From contig JAYMTA010000862.1 in assembly GCA_036897625.1 (NCBI GenBank), positions 1 to 23,540 of the forward strand: DNA of 23,540 nucleotides. The letters run 5' to 3'. Positions 8,452-18,796 of the stretch are shown here, piece after piece. Position 1 is the first letter of the stretch, and every line of letters begins with the position of its first letter. The notes under the pieces are model-generated. The model was given only the letters and a program-made list of their open reading frames with translations, did no database searches and was not told the DNA's origin. This DNA comes from Pelargonium cotyledonis. Taxonomy: Eukaryota; Streptophyta; Magnoliopsida; Geraniales; Geraniaceae. Made by a program: the position numbers and the translations under genes.

Positions 8452-11400
8452 TTACTCGCACTTGATGGAGCGGTAAATGTGACGGACAAAGAACAGAGAA
8501 GCGCGGAAGCCGACCGTCCCGAGCATGAGAAAAAAACCGTAGCAAATGCACGCCATGTATCCAAAGAAGAATGAGGTTTGCATGAAACCCGACATATCTG
8601 ACCGTGCATAATAGTAATACAAGCAATAGCCATAGATGAACAGACCAGTTGATCCACCGCAAAGGAATGACCTAATTGTAGATACAAAAACACATATTAG
8701 TTGCCAAACACCTAAATAAAAACTCAGTAGTAAAGAACTTCAAAAACTACTAAATCTCAAGTTCCCATGCAATACGGTTAACTAAAGACTATATGTGATT
8801 TTAAGTATTCGAGATCAGAATCGGCAAACAAGGTGAGCCCATTTTGTTACAGACAATCTTTCAACAAAAAAAATATGAGGAATAAAATAAACTGGTTATT
8901 TTTACAGCAAGAAATATCAGAGATGTATTGCATACCTCCACCCCCAACGATGATCTTCAGCAGCCAGTTGAAAGTATGTCAATGCTACTGTGATAAAGGC
9001 AGTCACAATCAAGAGAATGAGGAAGACAATAAATAGTATGCTGTATATGGTGTAAATTCTGTGACCCCAGACACTGGCGAAGATATAGTACAGTTCGATG
9101 TAGATAGCACTGAATGGTAGAAACCCAGCCATGGCCATCTGAGGGAGGGTGCTACGATACCAAGGCAATGGTGGAATCTCTCTAGGATACTTCGTCGTGC
9201 GACAGGGAGCTTGAAACTCTGCCTTGCTGTTCTTCCCAGCAATCCCACCCATTACTAATAGAGGTGATGTTACAAGTGTCCAAATAAGAAAGATAACCAC
9301 AATTGTTCCAAATGGCAATGCCGCAGTGGCATTATAAGCAATTGCCACACTATTGAGAAAGCAGAAGGTGAGAAACAGTGGTCCGCAGAACAGACCTCCC
9401 GTCAGCAACAAATTTCTAACCTGTCAAACCAGAAACCAAAAACTGTTAAGCAGTCAGAGGCTGAAAATGAACTATACCAGTTTACACTATAAGGGTTGAA
9501 TCAAAACTTCAAAATCAAAATGAAGAATCCATACACGTTCAGGGATTATAGCATGTTTTCTATGCGTAAAAGATTAAAACATGCATAGTTTTTCTAAGAT
9601 AAAATCAGCGTTTAATAGATACTAACTTGTAAGCAGCATAAGAAATATATTGTCACAACTCACAATGCTACATAGAAGGCTCAACTCTATGAAGGTACTA
9701 AAGAAACTATAAAGAACTAAAACATAATGGGGCATCAAAAAACTTTATAACCACATACCCAGTTTGTTCCCTCAAGCTGGCAATAGAAAGAAGATGCAGT
9801 GTAGCCTGCAATCCCAGATGTAAGAGCATACATGACAACCAGTGCAGTTAAAAGAGCTCCACGATTATAAGGATAAAATACACCAACTAGTGCGAGCATA
9901 AAAATGAAAATTGTCCTGAAAAGAAAATGCAATGATCAAGTTAAGATGCAATGGGAGCAGATAAAACAGAAGCTAAATTAAGCGCCGGCCCTTTGAGCAT
10001 AACTGTTTTCGAAGACATACTTACAATGTAAACAACTGGGCACCAGAACCCAGGGATGCAGCAATCAGAGACTTGTGCGCTGGGTACCTGAATACATCCC
10101 CGTGGATGTATTTCCAACCAGTCTCCTCTTGGTCATCAGCAGATTCCTCATCATGAGCATACCTTTAACAAATACACAAATGGACATCAAAACATTAACC
10201 ACAGTTTAATTTTATCTGAAAATGTGGAAATATTTAGCTATCTACATTTAAAGATGAAAGAAATATTCTTACTTAACAAAATCATTCTTAAGAACTCGCA
10301 TGAGAATTGTGGCAAGGAAACCAGTCAATAGGAGAACCGTCACACATGAGTTAATAATTGAGAACCAATGAATTTCTAAGTGGTGTGGCAAAGAAGAAGA
10401 TTGCGAGTATTTCTCCATTCTCTTATCAAATGAGGTATCGGTTTCCTTCCACTTGACAGTGTACATGAAGTCTACATCAACTTCTTTATCCTCGGTGAGG
10501 TCCACGAGGGAATTTGGATCACTTCGTACACTAACCTCAATGACACGGTCCTTATTGTAAAGAATATCAAAGTGAAGATGCTTAAAGAGGTAATATTTGT
10601 ACTCGCTGGGATAGACTTTGCCATCCTTGTCAACCTTTCCTAGGAAACCCCAGATAGGCAAGTCATCATAGTACATTTGGAAGTAGTAGTCTTTTGAGAC
10701 TGCCTGTCGGAACTGTGCTACTTCTTTTTCGCTCAGCTTCTTCCGGCATGCAACTTCAGCTTCTTTTTCTTTAAGAAACTCGAGCTTGTAGGGGGAACTG
10801 ACTAACCGATCTCCATTTAACACTTCACCTAAAGCTTCCCTCTTTTCTTTCACAGTATCTGTAACACAAAATTTCATCAACGTTTGATTTTTCATCTTAG
10901 TATATGCTTAAATAGGAGGGAAAATAAACAAATAGACACAGACCTGATGAACAGAAAGGGAGATCAAAATAGCGGTATGTCTCACTGTTGAAAAGAAAAC
11001 AGAAAAACAATATTAGCTATTTATGAGTGTATCATTATAATAAAACTCAACACTGAACCACCTTAAATCTCAAGAATAGCCAGCAGGGTGAATTAAAAAA
11101 ACAAAGAATGCTTAGTGAGGACAAGGAAAACTATATTGTCGGGGATACAATCAGAAATAGATCTCACTGAAAGCTTTTGTTTGAAAGGAACAAATTCCAA
11201 TTGTTTTCAATAGATCTCCACCAATAAACAAAAAGGAAATGGATACGGGCAAACGCTCCGCGCCCACAATTTCACTGGGGCAAGTATGGGTGTCAATTCA
11301 AGAGGTGGCATCTACAATAGAAGTTTGGCTGAGAATTTTTCTTTTTAATCTCATATCTAACTTGAGCATAAACCAAAAGCATTCCTCTCTAATGGGGGTT

Positions 11401-12140
11401 TGCCAGAGCAAAATAACAAAATCATAGACCAACATCTATAAAACATTGTCCAGATAGCATTTTACAAAACCTAGCTTTTACTGAGTTATTTGGCAGATTT
11501 CACATGAACCAAATCGCAACACAATGATCCATAAGATAAACAAAGTAACCAACTAATCAAACACCCCCAAATGAAATCAAAAGTTAACAGCAAAAACCTA
11601 ATGATTTCAAATTCTCTCCACTACATCAATCTCAAATTTTTAGCCTAAAATCAGAAGCAAAATCCACACCCAAATCAATCCATAGAAAGCGCTCGATCAA
11701 CCTCCGTACTCAAATGTGAAACCTAAAACCAAATCTAGCGCGCAAAACCTAAAGATCTAGCGGCAAATACAAAATCCCTACCTACCAAAAGATCCAGCGC
11801 CAAATTACACAATGTACGATTCGAGTTCCAGATCAACCAAAACAAACGCCGCGCAAACACAAACAGTGAGAGCCAAGGCACAGATCGAAATCGCACACAA
11901 TGAAAATCGAAAATACGAAACGAATCACGACGAATTAAGAGGCGAAAATGAAGGAGAATTGCTGTGTGGACGAGGACGATACCTAGGGTTGTGGAATGGA
12001 CCGACCTTGTTGGCGTAGAGTGGAACGTCCTCTCCTTCTTTGTACCGGTGATCGGAGCCGTCGGATCTGACGTGTACGGAGCAGCAGAGGACCAGAACGG
12101 CCATTGCCAAAGGCGCCATGAGCTTCTTCTTCTTCTCCAT
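8452..12140 (-). CDS. Transmembrane 9 superfamily protein (TMN/EMP70), copy A
   Basis: Seven GT-AG exons: 11983-12140, 10944-10984, 10273-10858, 10025-10162, 9759-9915, 8936-9420 and 8452-8671. This gives 594 aa, or 587 aa from the inner ATG at 12119. A signal peptide (hydrophobic APLAMAVLVLCC) precedes the lumenal domain, which opens DGSDHRYKEGEDVPLYANK. The first membrane span (SIINSCVTVLLLTGFLATIL) lies about residues 225-246 in 587-aa numbering, and a cluster of further spans follows to the end, nine in the family. The tail IKCE ends in KXE, the Golgi-retention/COPI signal of plant TMN proteins. It most resembles Arabidopsis TMN2-4. The family resides in Golgi and endosomal membranes; its exact role in plants is poorly defined. 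The outer ATG has the better context (G at -3 and +4), while copy B aligns to the inner one. Residue 513 is Gly in a usual Trp-Trp-Trp. Confidence 0.94.
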
Positions 12141-12160
12141 TTCTCTTCTCTCTCTCTCTG
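12141..12160 (-). promoter_or_regulatory. GA-rich leader tract before TMN-A
   Basis: The coding strand reads GAGAGAGAGAGAAGAGAA directly before the first ATG. GA repeats in plant leaders can bind BBR/BPC GAGA-binding proteins. A TATATA-like site at about 12211-12217 would place transcription start roughly 45 nt upstream of the ATG, but this is weak evidence. Confidence 0.4.
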
Positions 12161-12165
12161 TGTAA

Positions 12166-13400
12166 TGGCAGAGACTGTGAGTTCTGAGTGTCGCGGGTTC
12201 GGGATTGATCGATATATGGATCTTCAACAGAATGTGGGGGAATGATAAAGTTACCTCACCCGCAGGGGAGGTCGAAATGTGAACAGTACTGATCTATAAC
12301 CCGCAATTAGTTTGTGTGTGCGTGTTAGTTACTTCTTGTGTTAGTCGAGTGATTATAACTCAAGTCAAACACGTTTAATAATTGTGTTTAAATACGAACA
12401 AGACAAAATCGTGAACATGTACGACGTGTTTGACACCATATGTCAACCTGACGTAGGACGATAAAATATCACAAATTTAACTTATTGAACATAACTATGT
12501 TAATTGATATACTTGTAAATTTTGGGTTGGGTTGGATGGTACAGTATGACCCAAATCCAACTCGTTTGTGAGAATTCGGTATGAAAAATCAGCTTCAATT
12601 TTAAATTCAATTATTTAAACATATTGAATATGTCGTATAACATTTTTAAATACAAGTTTTATACGTAACGAGTTGATTCATTAATAATATTAAACTTTCA
12701 AACCGGCCCGCCAACTGGACATGTGACCCCCAAACAATAGTCTTCAGCTAACATATGAGTATCAATGAAGTGAAAGCTACTGAGCACCGCTAATCCGGTG
12801 GGTTATTATTTTATCGCAAGGGTTGGTGTTTATTTATATAATATTAATTAAATTACTTTATTTGAAACATAAAATAAGGCAATGTTGTACCAAAATAGTT
12901 AAAATTTTAAAATAAATAAAGCAATAACGTGACATTAAAATTATGATTGTGAAAATTATTAGACAAATCGATCACTCTGCTTGATAAAAGATGGTCGGAC
13001 TGTTTCTACATACAATAGTGACTAACAACAAAAATTCATTAATTAGGAAGATACATCTTGAGACTTTATTGTGAATCTTATATTGTGGAAAGCTATGACC
13101 AATTGAGTACAAAAAGAGTCTCGGCATAGAAGTAGATTAAATGACTGGAAATTCGACGTGAAGGTATAATTAATTGTGTCAACAGGCACGACATGCCTAA
13201 CACATATTTAAAGATATAATTGTAAATGAATCATAATAATATGCCAAATGCATGGGGTTGTGCGGTTGTACCATGCCAAATGGGTTTGATAGTGTCGTGT
13301 TAAACGTGTTGGTTCTAAAATTGTTTATTTAGTATGTGTTGTATTAGGCATGCACAACACGATTACTAAACATGTGTTCCAAATCTACACTTAAGTTCAG
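12166..13400. other. AT-rich spacer between TMN copies, with decayed repeat DNA
   Basis: I see no gene. The proximal part (to about 12500) should hold the TMN-A promoter. Phrases such as AAACACGTTTAATAATTGTG (12367), ACGACGTGTTTGACACC (12421) and GTGTCGTGTTAAACGTGTTGG (13291), the last echoed by ACACGATTACTAAACATGTG about 50 bp on, are GTGTCGTGTTAA-type motifs widespread in plant repeats. They suggest an old insertion, but boundaries and family cannot be drawn. Confidence 0.4.
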
Positions 13401-13407
13401 GGACATT

Positions 13408-13639
13408 AGAGGCTCAAGTAAATGCAAGTTCCATCCCAGAAGTGGAATCCGGGTTTTAAATGCCTAACCCAAACTCAATCTTAAAGAGTTAGTTTGTAAG
13501 TTTTACGTGTAAAATGTGCCAGTTTCAGCTGACCACCCCACAGAAAAGGAGCCAAATTTGGAGTGCATGCAAGTTCAGATCCAACTTGTAAGCTCACATT
13601 TGCCCTGGGGCAAATCAGAGGCTCAAGTAAATGCAAGTT
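13408..13639 (+). repeat. 23 bp perfect direct repeats 209 bp apart
   Basis: AGAGGCTCAAGTAAATGCAA followed by GTT occurs at 13408-13430 and 13617-13639 without mismatch. The DNA between is non-coding. The flanks do not align well outside the repeat, so a local duplication or recombination scar is likelier than a long tandem array. Confidence 0.8.
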
Positions 13640-13728
13640 GCAAAAAATTAGAAAGAACAAAAACCAAAATTCTCCTGTGCAGTCCTTCAAAAAGGTTAAT
13701 TGAAACCGAAGAACAGAAGACGGGTTGT

Positions 13729-13787
13729 CATTAAGCTACAAAAGTTTGTCGAAACAAAAGTAGGGTTTCCATTAAGCTACAAAAGTT
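13729..13787 (+). repeat. Short tandem duplication (18 bp identical, period 41)
   Basis: CATTAAGCTACAAAAGTT is present at 13729-13746 and 13770-13787, and weaker similarity (GAAACCGAAG / GAAACAAAAG, GGGTT) precedes each copy. It lies in the distal 3' flank of TMN copy B. Confidence 0.75.
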
Positions 13788-13799
13788 GTATTTTGGAAC

Positions 13800-14067
13800 T
13801 CACTCAAAGAAAGATATATATGTGTTATACAATCTCTTTTCTGATTAATACCTACCTGTGTCATTCAATGTCTTCTCTTACCAAAACGCCAATGAAGCCA
13901 GAATGATGAATTTGAATGGCAATTCTGGATCGTGTGGCCTCAGTCAATTTCTGCATCGGAAAGGTTAAACGATTATCTCATGAAATTCGCTATAATAGAG
14001 ATAACCCATAAACATGGAGAGTTGGCAAATGGGTCAACGGCATACTGGCCATCACTAATCCAGCCCC
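13800..14067 (-). other. Distal 3' flank of TMN copy B
   Basis: Non-coding. It contains GGCCTCAGTCA at 13937, shared with the flank of copy A. The left half is AT-rich and could hold the original polyadenylation site. The inserted repeat at 14068-14310 separates it from the stop codon. Confidence 0.35.
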
Positions 14068-14310
14068 ATAATATTGGGCCTGAGCGGGCAAAAAGTGACT
14101 CGATAAACATGTGGGTGTTTTCCCAAGCGGGCTTGGCCCAATTCTAATCCACAGCCTGCTTCAAAATTCAGCCGTGGCCTGGTCCAATGATAATACCGGG
14201 TCTGGACCCACAAAAAGTAGCCCAATAAGCACTGGCATTTTCCGACCAGGCTTAGCCCGGTTTCAGCTCACAGCCTATCTTGCCAGGAAATTGAGCCACA
14301 GGGTTGACCA
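14068..14310 (+). repeat. Dispersed repeat, two tandem units of about 122 bp, downstream of TMN-B
   Basis: Unit one starts at 14068 (ATAATATTGGGCCTG) and unit two at 14190 (ATAATACCGGGTCTG). Both run on through (C/G)CAAAAAGT, a CGATAAACAT / CAATAAGCACT block, a G(C/T)(A/G)TTTTCC block, GGCTT(G/A)GCCC and CACAGCCT. The DNA is richer in GC than the surrounding spacer. A third copy, inverted, lies in intron 5 of TMN-B (15483-15600). Family unknown; no coding capacity and no recognisable termini. Confidence 0.75.
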
Positions 14311-14446
14311 GATAGTACCAAGTCTAGGTTTTAGAAAAGTGGTCTGATATGCATAGTTGAATTTTTTTCCCCGGTTGGCCCATTTGCCAGCTGGTAGAAC
14401 AGTAGATGTGTACCTTTTTCTAAAATACAGAGGACCATCACCCTTT

Positions 14447-17400
14447 CTACTCGCATTTGATAGAGCGGTAAATGTGGCGAACAAAGAACAACGCAGCACG
14501 GAAGCCAACTGTACCGAGCATGAGGAAGAAACCATAGCATATGCAAGCCATGTAGCCGAAAAAGAATGAGGTCTGCATAAAACCCGACATATCTGACCGT
14601 GCATAGTAGTAGTACAAGCAGTAGCCATAGATGAACAAACCAGTTGACCCGCCACAAAGAAACGATCTGATTTTGAAATAAAAAGTATATATAAGGATAG
14701 TTCTATTTAGTATCTACCACTTAGAAGATAATAATACAGAAAAGATATCAAAATGGTCTAACCAACAAATAAAAATTGAAACCATAGGGAGTTAGTTGTC
14801 TCGGGAAAGAAGACAACTACTCAAAACTTGAATGCAATGCAAAGCACTTGTCAAAGACACAAAAACAGTACGTACCTCCACCACCAGTTGTGGTCTTCAG
14901 CTGCTAGTTGAAAGTACGTCAACGCTACTGTGATAAAAGCAGTGACGATCAAGAGAATGATGAAGACTATAAATAGTATGCTGTATATGGTGTAAATTCT
15001 GTGACCCCAGACACTAGCGAATATATAGTACAGCTCGATGTAGATAGCGCTGAATGGTAGAAATCCTGCCATGGCCATTTGAGGTAGGCTACTACGATAC
15101 CATGGCAACGGTGGAATCTCTCTAGGGTACTTTGTCGTGCGACAAGGAGCCTGAAACTCGGCCTTGCTGTTCTTCCCAGAAATCCCACCCATTACTAACA
15201 GCGGTGAAGTTACAAGAGTCCATATAAGAAAAATCACCACAATTGTTCCAAATGGCAATGCCGCTGTGGCATTATATGCAATTGCCACAGTATTAAGAAA
15301 GCAGAAGGTGAGAAACAGAGGTCCACAGAACAGGCCTCCGGTCAACAACAAATTTCTAACCTGCCAAGACAAAAACCAGAAACCGATTAGATTGAACAAT
15401 TCTTATCTAGGCCACTAGTTCCTTCAACAATGATATTAGATGGAACCCAAGATATCATAAAGGTACTGTGAATTAAAAAAAGCATGTATGCTTATTGGGG
15501 CACTTTTGTCGGGCCACACCATAATTGAACCAAACCCACTTGGGCTGAAACTACCCGCATGTTTATCGGACCACTTTTGCCAACCCGGGCCAGGTATTAT
15601 CAGGCCAGATAAGTGATGCTCTACTTTAAAGTAGCAGAATATTGGAGGCACTTCCATAAGGAGGTAAGGAACTCCAAAAGAAATAATCCCTCGTCGCCCG
15701 TCTACCAACAATATTCCTATGATAAATTAGTTAAGAGTCCGTAGAATTGGTTATTTGATTACAACAAGAGCAGATGGGGTATAAGAGAACTATCATATTC
15801 TTTTTTTCTTTTCTTATTTTGTAAAAATGAAAAAGTGGACACTCATTTTGGGACATATGGTATAATAATTACTGGAGGCAATGAATCAAAAATTTATGAA
15901 CATACCCAGTTTGTCCCCTCTAGCTGGCAATACAAAGAAGCTGCAGTATAGCCCGCAATCCCAGAAGTAAGTGCATAAATGATAACCAATGCAGTGAAAA
16001 GAGCTCCTCGGTTATAGGGATAAAATACACCAACCAATGCGAGCATAAATATGAAAATTGTGCTGAAAAGAAAATTCAGATGAACAAAGTTATTGCTCGG
16101 CAACAGAAGAAAAGGAACAAGTACAATTAACACAACCTTTACAAGGAAACAATTTCAAAGACACTTACAGTGTAAACAACTGGGTACCGGAGCCGAGGGC
16201 AGACGCAAACAGAGACTTGTTTGTTGGATACCTGAATACATCACCGTGGATGTACTTCCACCCGGTCTCCTCTTGGTCGTCTGCTGACTCCTCATCATGA
16301 GCATATCTTACACAAGTATTAAAATAAAGTGTTAGTTCAGGAAGGCATTAGTCAAATATTTATGAAGGTATACACATTGAGAGGAGGTTTCTTAAATCTT
16401 ACTTAACAAAGTCGTTCTTAAGGACTCTCATGAGAATTGTGGCAAGGAAACCAGTCAAGAGAAGAACCGTCACACATGAATTAATTATAGAGAACCAGTG
16501 GATTTCCAAATGGTGTGGCAGCGAAGAAGACTGTGAGTACTTGTCCATCCTTTTGTCAAATGAAGTGTCGGTTTCCTTCCATTTGACTGAGTACATGAAG
16601 TCTACATTAACTTCTTTGTCCTCAGTAAGGTCTACAAGAGCATTGGGATCACTTCGAACGCTAATCTCAATGACACGGTCCTTGTTATACAGAACATCAA
16701 AATGAAGATGCTTGAAGAGATAATATTTGTACTCGCTGGGGTCAGCTTTGCCTTCCTTATCAACCTTCCCTAAGAAACCCCATATTGGCAAGTCATCATA
16801 GTACATTTGAAAGTAGTAATCTTTTGATACCACATCACGGAATTTTGCTACTTCTTCCTTTGTCAGCTTCTTCTTGCAGGCAAGTTCAGACTCTCTTTCT
16901 TTTAGAAACTCAAGTTTGTAGGGGGAACTTACCAATCGATCTCCATTCAACACTTCACCTAAGGCTTCCCTCTTTTCTTTTACAGGTGCTGCACAACGAA
17001 TGTATCATTAGTCAATCGTTCAACATGAAAATGTAAGGTAGTTAAGAGAAAAAAGTACCAGATACAAACCTGAAGAACAGAATGGGAGATCGAAATAGCG
17101 GTAGGTTTCACTGTTTCAAAGAAGACAAATATAAAGTATAAACTTATTAGTAGCTGTTTGAGGGTAGAATCAAATATTGTTTACAAAGATCAATACTCCA
17201 GTACCTACTCCATCAAAGCAGTCAAAAATAAATTGAAATATCACTATAAGGTTCTATACGCTTAAAACATGAAATCAGACATAACTTTGGTGAAGGTGAA
17301 ATATTCATTTAAGTTTCCATTTCCAATAACAATCTCATAGCATGGGCAACAAAATACAAAATCACACCAATGACTGGATTTGAGTAGTAATATTCCAGTA

Positions 17401-18614
17401 AAAACTTAATTGCTTCTTTTTTGCTAACAAAGTGCTCCGAATTGCTACTAAGACATTGCTTCCTTTGTTCAGACTAATGGGAAAAACAACATATTCAACT
17501 CATTATATTTATATCTCACAAGCTAAAAAAAACTAGAAATTCCAAATTGTTCTCTTCTCCTTTCTCATGAATGGCTGGATCCAGAAAATAAACAGATAAA
17601 AAATTCAGTATAACTCAGATCCAAATTCTACGATACCAATCAAAATTCCAAAGACAGCATAGTTACACGGTAACAAAAATTCTCAGCCAATATACTAAAC
17701 CAAAGTCAGATCACTGAGCTCACTACACACCAGAACAGCTTTGCAGCGAATTCAACTACCTAGGCCTCAATTTCCAAATCAGCTCATATTTAAAACTTAG
17801 AATGCATGAAAAAACAGAACCAAAACCAAATGCAAAGCAAATATTTCTGGAAAATGACACTAGATCCAAATCCTAAGACCAACCGAAATTCCAAAGCCAG
17901 AGGCAGAGCATAGCACGAACTCGAAAACTCTCAATCACTATACTAAACCGAGGTTAGATTCACTGCACACACTACACACCAAAGTACATTTATCAGTGAA
18001 TTCAACAGCCTAGACCTCAATTTCCACACATTCAACTCATAGTTAAAATGCATGCCAAAAACAACATCAAAACCGAATGCACAGCAGAAATGTATGGAAA
18101 ATGAAGCTAGATCCATATCCTCCCATCAAATTCAATTCACACACTAGTCACTACACACCAGAGCAGATTTAGCAGCCAATTCAACAGCCTATACCTCAAT
18201 TTCCACACTATCAACTCACAATTCAAATACACGAAGAGAAAGAAAAAAAAAATCATAACCGTATTCAAAGCAGAAAATTCCGGAAAATGAACTAGATCCA
18301 TATCTACAATTAACATTCACTGCACAGCAGAGCAGATTTAACAGCGAATTCAACAACCTCAACCTCAAATTCCACGCAATGAACTCAAAGTTCAAACACA
18401 TGCAAAAACAAGACCAAAACCGAGTTCAACGCAGAAAAATCCGGAAAATGAACCGATCTCAAAGATCAGTAACGCACCTGGGGTTATGGAAGGGCCCGAC
18501 CTTGTTGGCGTAGAGAGGAACGTCCTCGCCTTCCTTGTACCGGTGATCGGATCCGTCGGATCGGACGTGGACGGCGCTGCAGAGAAGCAGAACAGCCACT
18601 GCCAGAGACGCCAT
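14447..18614 (-). CDS. Transmembrane 9 superfamily protein (TMN/EMP70), copy B
   Basis: Seven GT-AG exons: 18478-18614, 17070-17110, 16403-16988, 16169-16306, 15906-16062, 14876-15360 and 14447-14666, giving 587 aa. Exons 2-7 have exactly the same lengths and phases as copy A. Signal peptide MASLAVAVLLLCSAVHVRS is followed by the lumenal domain (DHRYKEGEDVPLYANK...), the first span at about 225-246, a multi-span C-terminal half, and KCE at the end (KXE Golgi-retention signal). The ATG has A at -3 and G at +4. It keeps EDHNWWWR where copy A has EDHRWGWR. Differences from A cluster in the lumenal segment at about residues 90-113, and the membrane half is nearly identical. The role is as for copy A, in Golgi/endosomal membranes. 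Intron 5 is 545 bp against 338 bp in A because of an inserted repeat, and intron 1 (1367 bp) is repetitive. Confidence 0.95.
15483..15600 (-). repeat. Inverted copy of the 122 bp repeat inside TMN-B intron 5
   Basis: Read on the minus strand it gives ATAATACCTGGCCCGGG, GGCAAAAGTGG, CCGATAAACATGCGGGT and GCCCAAGTGGG, matching the units at 14068-14310 block by block. A partial second unit (GACAAAAGTGCCCC, AATAAGCAT) follows. The host intron is 207 bp longer than its counterpart in copy A, about the size of this insertion. Confidence 0.75.
17575..18477 (-). repeat. Degenerate tandem repeat in TMN-B intron 1
   Basis: On the plus strand, units begin CTACACACCAGAGCAGATTT or close variants at 17723, 17972, 18151 and 18320, after a partial unit from about 17575. 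Each runs through GCGAATTCAACAGCCTA, CCTCAATTTCCAC, AACCAAATGCAAAGCA / AACCGAATGCACAGCA and GGAAAATGAACTAGATCCA. Periods are 249, 179 and 169 bp. The long first unit keeps a segment (AAATTCCAAAG...ATACTAAACC) also found in the partial unit but missing from later ones. The last unit ends at the exon 1 donor. Confidence 0.85.
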
Positions 18615-18651
18615 GATCGATCGACTTCGTCGTTCAGAGAATGGGCCAAGT

Positions 18652-18679
18652 ATCGGATCTAATCGAAACCAGATCCGAT
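18652..18679 (-). promoter_or_regulatory. Perfect 9 bp inverted repeat in the TMN-B leader region
   Basis: ATCGGATCT and AGATCCGAT are separated by 10 bases, 38 to 65 nt upstream of the ATG. If transcribed this would form a 9 bp stem with a 10 nt loop in the 5' UTR. Whether it lies downstream of the transcription start is not known. Confidence 0.5.
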
Positions 18680-18788
18680 GGTGTAACGGAAACGAGGAGT
18701 GCTATTGTTACAGACCGGTGATCGTGTTGTGATTTAGAACTTGACACGTTGACATCAAGTTTTATTATTACTGTCCAATCGTATTACT

Positions 18789-18796
18789 CCACGTGG
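18789..18796. promoter_or_regulatory. Palindromic G-box in the TMN-B promoter
   Basis: CCACGTGG, a perfect G-box (CACGTG core), lies about 175 bp upstream of the TMN-B start codon. Such sites bind bZIP and bHLH factors, including ABA and light regulators. I saw no equivalent close to the start of copy A. Confidence 0.5.

Noticed and set aside
8304..8693. Overlapping minus-strand frames beside the TMN C-terminal exon, and the matching ones at 14275-14657
   Set aside because: They are frame-shifted readings of the true last exons, which encode the conserved CGGSTGLFIYGYCLYYYY stretch and end in KCE.
11812..12018. Plus-strand frames opposite TMN-A exon 1 and intron 1
   Set aside because: They are antisense to a clear signal-peptide exon and intron, with no domain or homology that I recognise.
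13481..14347. Small frames in the spacer downstream of TMN-B
   Set aside because: All are under 80 aa, several overlap direct repeats, and none has a recognisable motif or splice partner.
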